This document shows, piece after piece, positions 1 to 4,585 of a stretch of DNA of 6,802 bases; within the stretch, counting starts at the first letter, position 1, and the number at the start of each line of letters is the position of its first letter. The notes beneath the pieces were generated by a model. The model made no database searches and had not been told where the DNA came from. It saw nothing but the letters and a program-made list of their open reading frames with translations. A program made the translations under genes and the position numbers. Location of the stretch: positions 1 through 6,802 of the forward strand of contig CAJKBW010000123.1 of NCBI GenBank assembly GCA_905198295.1, written 5' to 3'. This stretch comes from an uncultured Oscillospiraceae bacterium. GTDB taxonomy: Bacteria > Bacillota > Clostridia > Oscillospirales > Acutalibacteraceae.

Positions 1-27
1 ATTCGGAAGACGCCGCGCTTAACGGCA

Positions 28-42
28 AAAGGAGGCACCATG
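28..42 (+). promoter_or_regulatory. Strong ribosome binding site and ATG that lead into the wrong frame
   Basis: An AAAGGAGG Shine-Dalgarno sequence sits at 28-35, and an ATG follows at 40 with ideal spacing. Read from that ATG, translation gives only 31 codons and ends at TGA 133-135. The conserved-looking protein that ends at 398 lies one frame over. This is the expected initiation site of the first gene, so a small indel between about 43 and 80 is the likely reason for the mismatch. Confidence 0.6.
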
Positions 43-77
43 AGACCGATATACTCGTTTTTGACTGTTTTTATATT

Positions 78-398
78 TTGGACCATTGTTATGCTTTATG
101 TGAGGAAGATGCTCTGGGTGCCTTTTTGGGAATGATATCTCCGGAGATATGGACAGATGGTTTGCCCTCGGATAAGGCCATCTATGACGACTGGAAAGAA
201 AGCGTGGAAGATAAAGACGTAACCGAAGATAACGTTTTGGAATGGGGACTGGATTTTGTCAAAGCGTATGAGAAGCGCCTTGATTTTGATTTTTCCCAAA
301 CCATAGCGATATTACAAAAGCCGATTACGAAAGATGTGATTGCTGAGGCTATGCAAAAAGCGGAAGAAAAATGCAGGAGACACCAGTATACCTGGTAA
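78..398 (+). CDS. Small acidic immunity-like protein, 5' end apparently frameshifted
   Basis: I do not recognise a named family. The product is a soluble, acidic protein of about 106 residues from the first in-frame start codon, TTG 78. It has no signal peptide or membrane segment. Near the N-terminus is a compact motif, CYALCEEDALGAFLG, followed by ISPEIW and DGLPSDKAIYDDW, which looks like a conserved folded domain. The same frame is open without a stop back to the window edge, and residues encoded from about 51 already look protein-like (ILVFDCFYILDHCYAL), so TTG 78 is probably not the native start. The only good ribosome binding site (28-35) drives ATG 40, which is out of frame. A frameshift just after the start, or in the T-rich stretch 66-79, would reconcile the two. 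An alternative is a longer gene starting upstream of the window. Its position at the head of an immunity-type array suggests an antitoxin/immunity role, but that is inference. Confidence 0.6.
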   Translation: MDHCYALCEEDALGAFLGMISPEIWTDGLPSDKAIYDDWKESVEDKDVTEDNVLEWGLDFVKAYEKRLDFDFSQTIAILQKPITKDVIAEAMQKAEEKCRRHQYTW

Positions 399-490
399 AG
401 TTAGCGGGTTGAGCCGATTGACAGACGGCGAATTTCAGGCTGCCCCCGGGGCGGCTTGGTGGATGCTGTTCCGCCGGGAGAGGATGTAAA

Positions 491-844
491 ATGACGATAT
501 CGGAATTTGCTGAGCGGTATAACCTGCATGACAGTTTTATAGAGCATGCAGAATATGATGAACAGCGCAGGAAAGTGATTTTGCGTATTTGTTGTGCTTT
601 ATGGATGCAGCAGGATTACAGTGAAGGGACTCCTGAAACAGGCAGTTTGACCGTGACTTTTCGAGGCGTCACGTCGTATTCCTGCAATACTGATGAGCCA
701 GACGGTGAGTTTGTAGGGATTTTGCGTACAACGGTCAACGGGGAGCATACGTTTGAGATGGTATTGCTGGACGAGGCCACTGATGAAATTTACGAAATGC
801 GCATCGCTGCTGATGACATAGATGCCGTTGTTGATATCCCTTAA
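491..844 (+). CDS. Putative immunity protein, 117 aa, family not identified
   Basis: The ATG at 491 is preceded by GGGAGAGG (476-483) with 7-bp spacing, so the start is well supported; the gene ends in TAA. The product is acidic and soluble, with no membrane segment. The N-terminus (residues 1-40) contains NLHDSFIEHAEYDEQ followed by a beta-strand-like stretch ending in LWMQQDY. The 'LHDS.I....YD' opening with alternating strands recalls several small all-beta proteins that accompany polymorphic toxins, such as those in the Imm50 neighbourhood of sequence space, but I cannot assign a family. Residues 52-110 continue as alternating strands (LTVTFRGV, FEMVLLDE, YEMRIAAD). It follows gene 1 by about 90 bp, which include a short GCCCC/GGGGC palindrome near 441-452. 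An immunity role rests mainly on context. Confidence 0.7.
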   Translation: MTISEFAERYNLHDSFIEHAEYDEQRRKVILRICCALWMQQDYSEGTPETGSLTVTFRGVTSYSCNTDEPDGEFVGILRTTVNGEHTFEMVLLDEATDEIYEMRIAADDIDAVVDIP

Positions 845-932
845 TTTAACCGTTCATCGGGGGCCTGCGCTGTCCTGCGGGATTACGGCAGAGCGGGGGA
901 CGGCGTGCTGACCTGGCGGAGAGGTGAGAGCC

Positions 933-1160
933 ATGAAGATAACCGGAACACGTTCGTATATCCAAATTGAGATTGACGGCAAAGTTGTAAAAGTTGAAGG
1001 GGAAATGCTGATCGGCGGCTTCGCGGCCGAAAAAGACAGCATGAAACACTGGGAACCGCCTTATGAAAAGGAATGGCTGAGTGAAAAAGAAAAGCAGGAT
1101 ATTATGGAACAGGTAACCGAAACCACGAAAGGTTCTCATATGGTCATTACCTTTGAATAA
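933..1160 (+). CDS. Imm74-like immunity protein
   Basis: The product is a 75-residue protein resembling the Imm74 family of predicted polymorphic-toxin immunity proteins. Such proteins act in the cytoplasm by binding and neutralising a cognate toxin domain, which is not present in this window. Visible features are an N-terminal beta region (KITGTRSYIQIEIDGKVVKV, residues 2-21), GEML at 23-26, then the WEPP motif (W40-P43) and a charged helix (residues 49-66, EKEKQDIMEQV) before a final strand (MVITFE). The ATG at 933 is chosen over the GTG at 924 because GGAGAGG (918-924) lies 8 bp before it, and starting at 924 would place the start inside that site. It ends in TAA and is followed after 49 bp by the first paralogue copy. 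The family assignment comes from memory of the motif pattern. Confidence 0.72.
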   Translation: MKITGTRSYIQIEIDGKVVKVEGEMLIGGFAAEKDSMKHWEPPYEKEWLSEKEKQDIMEQVTETTKGSHMVITFE

Positions 1161-1191
1161 CCGTTGACGCCGGCTTAGCTTAAGCGTTCGG

Positions 1192-1232
1192 GCTTGCGGA
1201 GGGATATGGATGAATATTGTTCCCATAAAACA
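1192..1232 (+). repeat. 41-bp direct repeat, copy 1 (ribosome binding site and start of paralogue 1)
   Basis: These 41 bases are identical to 2321-2361. The block covers the sequence just upstream of the start codon (GCGGAGGGATATGG) and the first seven codons (MNIVPIK). The upstream DNA differs between the copies, so the repeat marks the left end of the duplicated cassette. Confidence 0.9.
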
Positions 1233-1815
1233 CAGAAATGCAGATGAAAACAATCGGGTCGAATTTTTGTAGAAAGATTTTGATTTTGTCGATGGCAACC
1301 GCTATATAGCCGAGGTGCTGGCGCAGGATTACGGCATGCGGGTCACGGAGGAAATCGACGGGATTTGGTATACCATCACGCGGATGCGGGACGACGCCTG
1401 CGAATATAATCTGGTTTGGCACGAGGATGTGGATAACTTTATTTACAGCACGGAGCAGGACGAGCAGACGCTGCAGGAGCTGGAGACCCGCGTGCATGCG
1501 GTGGCGGAAAAACTGAATAGCCGTTTCCGGGGAATCCCGGGGACGGATGAAAAATTTGCGTATTACCTGCAGGATTACCGGCAGGAAGACAAGCCAGCGC
1601 CGGATGTGGAAAAATTATTTACGGGAAATGGAATCGAGCTTGTGCGAAAACATGGTGAATTATATTTACTTTACGACGCGGGTGAGATTTGCGATCGTAT
1701 GGAAGAAATACGGATTACAGAAGAGGAGGCCGAGCTGGCCAAAAAGAGTTCGATGGATGCTTACCGGATAATTATTCAACATCAAAACCAAATGCTGTCA
1801 GCGCATGAGAAATAG
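1210..1815 (+). pseudogene. Immunity-like paralogue 1, fused to a second domain and interrupted by TAG
   Basis: Starting at ATG 1210, with the same ribosome binding site as the intact paralogue at 2339, the frame encodes MNIVPIKH and so on, but meets TAG at 1270-1272 (codon 21). The paralogues have leucine or phenylalanine there (EFWLNDFDF, EYWFNNFDF). After the stop the frame stays open to TAG 1813-1815. Residues 22-126 match the shared core, including QDYGMRVTEEIDGIWYTITR. From about residue 136 the protein leaves the family and continues into a domain of about 60 residues: NGIELVRKHGELYLLYDAG, then RITEEEAELAKKSSMDAYRI. This tail is absent from the other copies and resembles a stand-alone small immunity-type protein, so the gene is probably a fusion. 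A GTG at 1315 could start an N-terminally shortened product but has no good ribosome binding site. Most likely a decaying gene. Stop readthrough is possible but less likely. Confidence 0.75.
1309..1421 (+). repeat. 113-bp exact direct repeat, copy 1
   Basis: Reading the two stretches against each other, 1309-1421 and 2438-2550 are identical at every base, including all third codon positions. The block encodes the family core from AEVLAQDYGMRV to YNLVWH. Flanking coding sequence has many silent and replacement differences. The third paralogue (about 4088-4200) is similar but has diverged at many positions. Confidence 0.92.
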
Positions 1816-1822
1816 CCAGATT

Positions 1823-1849
1823 CCCCGCCGGCCATTCGGGGCCGTTTTT
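1823..1849 (+). terminator. Rho-independent terminator after paralogue 1
   Basis: Two alternative GC-rich stems are possible here: CGGCC 1829-1833 with GGCCG 1840-1844, or CCCCG 1823-1827 with CGGGG 1837-1841. A run of five T follows at 1845-1849. It lies 8 bp after the final TAG of paralogue 1 and before the next gene's own ribosome binding site. Confidence 0.65.
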
Positions 1850-1956
1850 ACTGCGCTGACGGCTTACCGGCGCGAATTCCGCCCGCGCCTGTACCGCTTT
1901 TGGGGAAGGATAACGCAGCCGTGCGCCGGCCGATATGTGTCAGGAGGGATAGCGCG

Positions 1957-2301
1957 TTGACAAGTAAAGAATTAAATGAGTCGCTCATCCGGAGCTTTCC
2001 CAGTTTACTTACCCGCTACAACGAAGAAGTTGAATGGCAGGAAGGGGACGATACGGGTTCCCATATCGTGTTCGGCGATGTCCTTGTGCCGTACATCAAG
2101 GCGTGTATAGCCGAAGAACGCAGGCAGGAGTTGGTTGCGGTTTTTCGCTATATGGAAACGCTTCTCCAGCAGCGGGATAAATATGTGGATGAAGTGGTTG
2201 CGTTCAGTGTGCTGGAAGGCCTTATCGACCAAATGAAACACAAACCGGAAGTGCTGTCTTTGCTGGGACCGGAAGCGCAAACCCTTCTCAGCGAGCTGTA
2301 A
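1957..2301 (+). CDS. DUF7674-like putative immunity protein
   Basis: The product is 114 residues, starting at TTG 1957. That start is chosen because AGGAGGG (1942-1948) lies 8 bp upstream; the frame is open further back only because it continues from the TAG of the preceding gene. Visible features are an N-terminal helix (KELNESLIRSFP), the motif FGDVLVPY (residues 39-46), a long helical middle (ELVAVFRYMETLLQQRDKYVDEVVAFSVLEGL), and LGPEAQTLL near the C-terminus (residues 103-111). This order (FGDVL.PY, then a helical repeat, then LGPE or MGP) matches my recollection of DUF7674, a family of small proteins often found in immunity-gene clusters. It is cytoplasmic, with no signal peptide. Its function is not established, and an immunity role is inferred from the array. 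It ends in TAA 37 bp before paralogue 2. Confidence 0.75.
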   Translation: MTSKELNESLIRSFPSLLTRYNEEVEWQEGDDTGSHIVFGDVLVPYIKACIAEERRQELVAVFRYMETLLQQRDKYVDEVVAFSVLEGLIDQMKHKPEVLSLLGPEAQTLLSEL

Positions 2302-2320
2302 GACGGTAAGCCCGGCGTGA

Positions 2321-2361
2321 GCTTGCGGAGGGATATGGATGAATATTGTTCCCATAAAACA
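2321..2361 (+). repeat. 41-bp direct repeat, copy 2 (ribosome binding site and start of paralogue 2)
   Basis: Identical to 1192-1232. Includes the GGAGGG ribosome binding site and the first seven codons of paralogue 2. Confidence 0.9.
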
Positions 2362-2758
2362 TAATGCGGCAGATAAAAACCACACGGCAGAATTCTGGCT
2401 TAATGATTTTGACTTTATCGACGGCAACAAATATGTTGCCGAGGTGCTGGCGCAGGATTACGGCATGCGGGTCACGGAGGAAATCGACGGGATTTGGTAT
2501 ACCATCACGCGGATGCGGGACGACGCCTGCGAATATAATCTGGTTTGGCATGAGGATATCGGAAACTATATTTACAGCACGCAGCAGGACGAGCAGACGC
2601 TGCAGGAGCTGGAAACCCGCGTGCATGCGGTGGCGGAAAAGCTGAATCAACGCTTTCAGGGGATTCCGGGGACGAATGAAAGCTGGGTGGAATATATTCA
2701 TAAACGCATGCGTGAGGACAAGGCGAACACCATAGAGGGGAAGAAACCGAATGGATGA
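2339..2758 (+). CDS. Immunity-like paralogue 2 (intact copy)
   Basis: This is the only copy of the three-member family with no obvious lesion: 139 residues, ATG at 2339 behind GGAGGG (2327-2332), ending in TGA. I cannot name the family. Its core, residues 19-98, has an aromatic-acidic N-terminal motif (EFWLNDFDFIDG), then DYGMRVTEEIDGIWYT, ITRMRDDACEYNLVWHED, and a helical segment (QDEQTLQELETRVHAVAEKL). After GIPGT (residues 106-110) the C-terminus differs from the other copies (WVEYIHKRMREDK). It is acidic and soluble, with no signal peptide or membrane segment. Residues 34-71 are encoded by DNA identical to paralogue 1. Its last 8 bases overlap the next gene, which suggests translational coupling. 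An immunity role is inferred from the neighbours and from the conserved-core, variable-end pattern. Confidence 0.75.
   Translation: MNIVPIKHNAADKNHTAEFWLNDFDFIDGNKYVAEVLAQDYGMRVTEEIDGIWYTITRMRDDACEYNLVWHEDIGNYIYSTQQDEQTLQELETRVHAVAEKLNQRFQGIPGTNESWVEYIHKRMREDKANTIEGKKPNG
2438..2550 (+). repeat. 113-bp exact direct repeat, copy 2
   Basis: Identical to 1309-1421, in the same orientation and 1,129 bp away. Such a pair is long enough to serve as a substrate for homologous recombination, which would delete the 3' part of paralogue 1 and the whole DUF7674-like gene. Confidence 0.92.
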
Positions 2759-3050
2759 CATGATGCGGAAAGTCAACGAATATCCCAATGGCACTTTTTT
2801 GAGAATCATCTGGGCATCCGGAGAGTTCATCGTAGAGGGGCTGATCGATACCATTTATGAAACGGATAACGGAATGGATTTGGAGGACGAAGGCTATCGG
2901 GAATATTATGCCTGCGCGGTTATGGTGAAAAAGGTCATTTATCACACGGAGCCGTTTACGCCGGCGTCCGACCGGCTGATGGAATTATCCGTCAATAATC
3001 AGCCGTCCAGTATAGAATTAAAGGACGGGACGGTGATTTGGAGGGAATAA
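2751..3050 (+). CDS. Putative immunity protein, 99 aa, overlapping paralogue 2
   Basis: The ATG at 2751 lies inside the end of paralogue 2 (8-bp overlap), with AGAGGGGAAG at 2734-2743 as ribosome binding site, so the two are probably co-translated. The acidic, soluble product has strands at residues 14-36 (GTFLRIIWASGEFIVEGLID), a TIYETDNGMDLED loop, an EYYACAVMVKKV strand, and a C-terminal SVNNQPSSIELKDGTVIW segment. The 'NG..L.IIW..G...I.G.IDTIYETDNG' pattern resembles small proteins I associate with immunity-gene clusters, but I cannot give a family number. ATGs at 2760 and 2763 are possible alternative starts that would shorten it by only a few residues. It ends in TAA. Confidence 0.75.
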   Translation: MDDMMRKVNEYPNGTFLRIIWASGEFIVEGLIDTIYETDNGMDLEDEGYREYYACAVMVKKVIYHTEPFTPASDRLMELSVNNQPSSIELKDGTVIWRE

Positions 3051-3099
3051 CCGTGCGGTGCTCCATTCGTATTTTTCCGGATCGAAAAGGGGGAGGATT

Positions 3100-3384
3100 A
3101 TGGGGGAGCCAAAGGCGTTAAAACACAAAATCGAGCAGGTTTTTCTTGATCTGGGCTTTCAGAAAAAAGAGGCCGGGGGCAAAACCTTTCTCCATTATCA
3201 CGAGGTTTATTGTCTTATCACCTATCTCGAACACTATCAAGCTTTTGTCATTGAAAGTGCAGATTCTTATGACGAGGCGATGAACGGGCTTTTGGAAGAC
3301 GGCGATTTGTATTACGCGGCGGATTCGGAAGCGGCCATTCTGGATGCTGTCAGAAAAGATATTAAAAAATACTATATGTCTTAA
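3100..3384 (+). CDS. Putative immunity protein, 94 aa, family not identified
   Basis: The frame is open from a GTG at 3058, but ATG 3100 is preferred because AAGGGGGAGG (3087-3096) sits directly in front of it and the extra residues look like non-coding sequence. The product opens with a charged helix (ALKHKIEQVFLDLGFQKKE), followed by a strand-rich middle (KTFLHYHEVYCLITYLEH, residues 28-45, and QAFVIESAD). It then has an acidic DSYDEAMNGLLEDGDLYY segment (residues 56-72) and a C-terminal helix ending in KKYYMS. It is soluble, with no membrane segment. I have the impression of a recurrent family in immunity arrays, with the DSYDEA..GLFEDGD motif typical, but no domain name. It follows the previous gene by 49 bp and ends in TAA ahead of a long hairpin. 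Confidence 0.7.
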   Translation: MGEPKALKHKIEQVFLDLGFQKKEAGGKTFLHYHEVYCLITYLEHYQAFVIESADSYDEAMNGLLEDGDLYYAADSEAAILDAVRKDIKKYYMS

Positions 3385-3424
3385 GATGCGCAGCGTGCAG
3401 GTGCCGGTGCGATCCGCTCAGCTC

Positions 3425-3472
3425 AGCGCCCCCTCGTCACCCGGGCAGATTCCGGGCTGACCCCGGGGCGCT
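3425..3472 (+). terminator. Compound GC-rich hairpin, probable terminator
   Basis: An outer 8-bp perfect stem, AGCGCCCC (3425-3432) with GGGGCGCT (3465-3472), encloses an inner stem, CCCGG (3440-3444) with CCGGG (3452-3456). The T-tract after it is poor (TTGGTTAT), so termination may be weak. The inner part (3445-3468) shares the sequence theme CAGATTCCGGG, two-base spacer, ACCCCGGGG with the stronger terminator at 4477-4514. Confidence 0.5.
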
Positions 3473-3527
3473 TTGGTTATGCGTACAGGGACAGGAAGAT
3501 AAAAGCAGAACGAAAGGAGAAAAGCGT

Positions 3528-3803
3528 ATGGCGGCAGAACAGCTTAAAACCCTTATAGCGCATTACCTGACAGCCGAAGCAGATGCGGCGGAAGATTTCT
3601 GCAATCAATATATGGACCGGTTTGAAGAATTGTGCAATGAGCTGGAAAATGAGGTGGAGGCAAAGACCTACGAGACGTATGACGATGTTCGCTGGATTTG
3701 CGATGCGTACGAAAATAATGAGGACATCCGGAAACAGGATGCCTATTGTCTGGATGCCGGTCAGCTCAAGCAAAAGTTAAGCGCCTTATATCGGCAGCTG
3801 TGA
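3528..3803 (+). CDS. Colicin-immunity-like protein (PF09204-like)
   Basis: The product is 91 residues with strongly helical, acidic character. ATG 3528 follows GAAAGGAG (3512-3519), and the gene ends in TGA. The pattern is an N-terminal LKTLIAHYLTAEADAAEDFCNQY helix pair (residues 6-28), RFEELCNELENEVEAKTYE (31-49), YDDVRWICDAYENNEDIR (51-68), and a DAGQLKQKLSALY C-terminus. This resembles 'bacterial self-protective colicin-like immunity' proteins, which bind and inhibit tRNase-type toxins such as colicin D. In that family an L.x.Y..G..... F...Y...F... opening is typical. No cognate toxin is visible, so it would be an orphan immunity gene. The family call is by pattern recognition and may be wrong; a generic helical immunity protein is the alternative. 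Confidence 0.68.
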   Translation: MAAEQLKTLIAHYLTAEADAAEDFCNQYMDRFEELCNELENEVEAKTYETYDDVRWICDAYENNEDIRKQDAYCLDAGQLKQKLSALYRQL

Positions 3804-3833
3804 CCGGCGCCGGCAGCGTAGTTTCTGCCGCAG

Positions 3834-3864
3834 CGCCTGCCTTTTGCCGCCGGCAGGCGGTTTT
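3834..3864 (+). terminator. Rho-independent terminator after the colicin-immunity-like gene
   Basis: An 8-bp stem, CGCCTGCC (3834-3841) with GGCAGGCG (3852-3859), has a 10-base loop and is followed by GTTTT (3860-3864). It lies 30 bp after the stop of the preceding gene. Confidence 0.65.
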
Positions 3865-3988
3865 CGCATGGCGCGAAAAAGAGGGAGAAAGGATTGTTCG
3901 GAGATGCGGTATATCCGTCCATCCTGGAGGGCACCGCCCGTTCCGGCCGCGGGATAAGCCGGGCGTTCGGACGCGAGGAGGAAAAGAG

Positions 3989-4363
3989 ATGAACATCAGG
4001 CTTTCCAGGGAAGTGAATACAAATCAGGGAAACAGAGTTGAGTATTGGTTCAATAATTTTGATTTCGTCGATGGCGGCGCCTATATAGCCGAGATTCTCA
4101 AACAGGACTACGGCATGCGGGTTACGGAGGAGATCGACGGGATCTGGTATACCATCACACGGATGCGGGACGGCGCCTGCGAATACAACGTGCTGTGGCA
4201 CGAGGATATCGGAAATGTTGTCTACACGACGCAGCAGGACGAGCAGACGCTGCGGGAGCTGGAGACCCGCGTGCATGCGGCGGCGGAAAAGCTAAGCATT
4301 CGTTTTCAGGGGATTCCGGGGACGGATGAAAAATTTGCGTATTATCTTCAGGATTACCGGTAG
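3989..4363 (+). CDS. Immunity-like paralogue 3, ends early at TAG
   Basis: ATG 3989 follows GAGGAGGAAAAG (3975-3986); the frame is open further upstream but with no supported start. The product is 124 residues, with the family core EYWFNNFDFVDG, DYGMRVTEEIDGIWYT, ITRMRDGACEYN, and the QDEQTLRELETRVHAAAEKL helix. It ends GIPGTDEKFAYYLQDYR and then TAG. Paralogue 1 has CAG (glutamine) at that exact codon and continues QEDKPAP. Here the sequence after the TAG still reads DDKPENPQTR before a TGA at 4394-4396, so the TAG is a probable recent CAG-to-TAG change that removes about 11 residues. The core is complete, so the protein may still work. It is the most diverged of the three copies at DNA level and the last gene of the array. 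Confidence 0.72.
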   Translation: MNIRLSREVNTNQGNRVEYWFNNFDFVDGGAYIAEILKQDYGMRVTEEIDGIWYTITRMRDGACEYNVLWHEDIGNVVYTTQQDEQTLRELETRVHAAAEKLSIRFQGIPGTDEKFAYYLQDYR

Positions 4364-4476
4364 GATGACAAGCCGGAGAACCCGCAGACACGCTGAAACG
4401 TGAAACCGGCCGCGGCGGCCGGGGAGGCTCGCCGGATGCCGGCGGAATTCCCCGCGCGCCGTCCATAACATCCCTC

Positions 4477-4514
4477 AAGCAGATTCCGGGGTTAACCCCG
4501 GGGTCTGCTTTTTT
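4477..4514 (+). terminator. Strong Rho-independent terminator at the end of the immunity array
   Basis: A nearly continuous palindrome: AAGCAGA (4477-4483) pairs with TCTGCTT (4504-4510), and CCGGGG (4486-4491) pairs with CCCCGG (4496-4501). The loop is TTAA, and the final T-run extends to 4514. This is the best terminator in the window and separates the array from the phage genes. Confidence 0.9.
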
Positions 4515-4530
4515 ATGCGCTTCGGCGCAT
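4515..4530 (+). promoter_or_regulatory. UUCG tetraloop hairpin directly after the terminator
   Basis: ATGCGC (4515-4520) pairs perfectly with GCGCAT (4525-4530) around a TTCG loop, an unusually stable RNA hairpin type. It starts at the base after the terminator T-run. No T-run follows it. Confidence 0.55.
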
Positions 4531-4539
4531 GCGCAGCGA

Positions 4540-4567
4540 CGGCCGGAGTATCCAAACCGGCCGTTTT
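4540..4567 (+). terminator. Second terminator-like stem immediately before the tail-fibre ribosome binding site
   Basis: CGGCCGG (4540-4546) pairs with CCGGCCG (4557-4563) across a 10-base loop, followed by TTTT (4564-4567). The AAAGGAG ribosome binding site begins at 4572, so the structure sits in the 5' leader of the tail-fibre gene. It could act as a terminator, an attenuator or an RNA-stability element. I see no convincing promoter between it and the gene. Confidence 0.5.
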
Positions 4568-4585
4568 ATAGAAAGGAGATATAAC

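Noticed and set aside
418..446. TTGACA at 418-423 as a -35 promoter element
   Set aside because: No TATAAT-like -10 box occurs at 16-18 bp spacing; the downstream sequence is GC-rich (TGCCCCCGGGG).
846..1298. Minus-strand frame that resembles another at 2005-2430 in its first residues
   Set aside because: The similarity comes from the antisense of the duplicated 5' end of paralogues 1 and 2, not from a conserved minus-strand gene.
1816..1956. Paralogue 1 and the DUF7674-like gene as one fused protein through TAG 1813
   Set aside because: The frame is open between them, but the stretch contains a terminator with a T-run and a good ribosome binding site at 1942, and its translation does not look like protein.
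1957..1962. TTGACA at 1957 as a promoter element
   Set aside because: It coincides with the TTG start codon of the DUF7674-like gene, and no -10 box follows.
3746..3988. Upstream extension of paralogue 3 overlapping the previous gene
   Set aside because: The region holds a terminator and low-quality translated sequence; ATG 3989 has a strong ribosome binding site and matches the start of the other copies.
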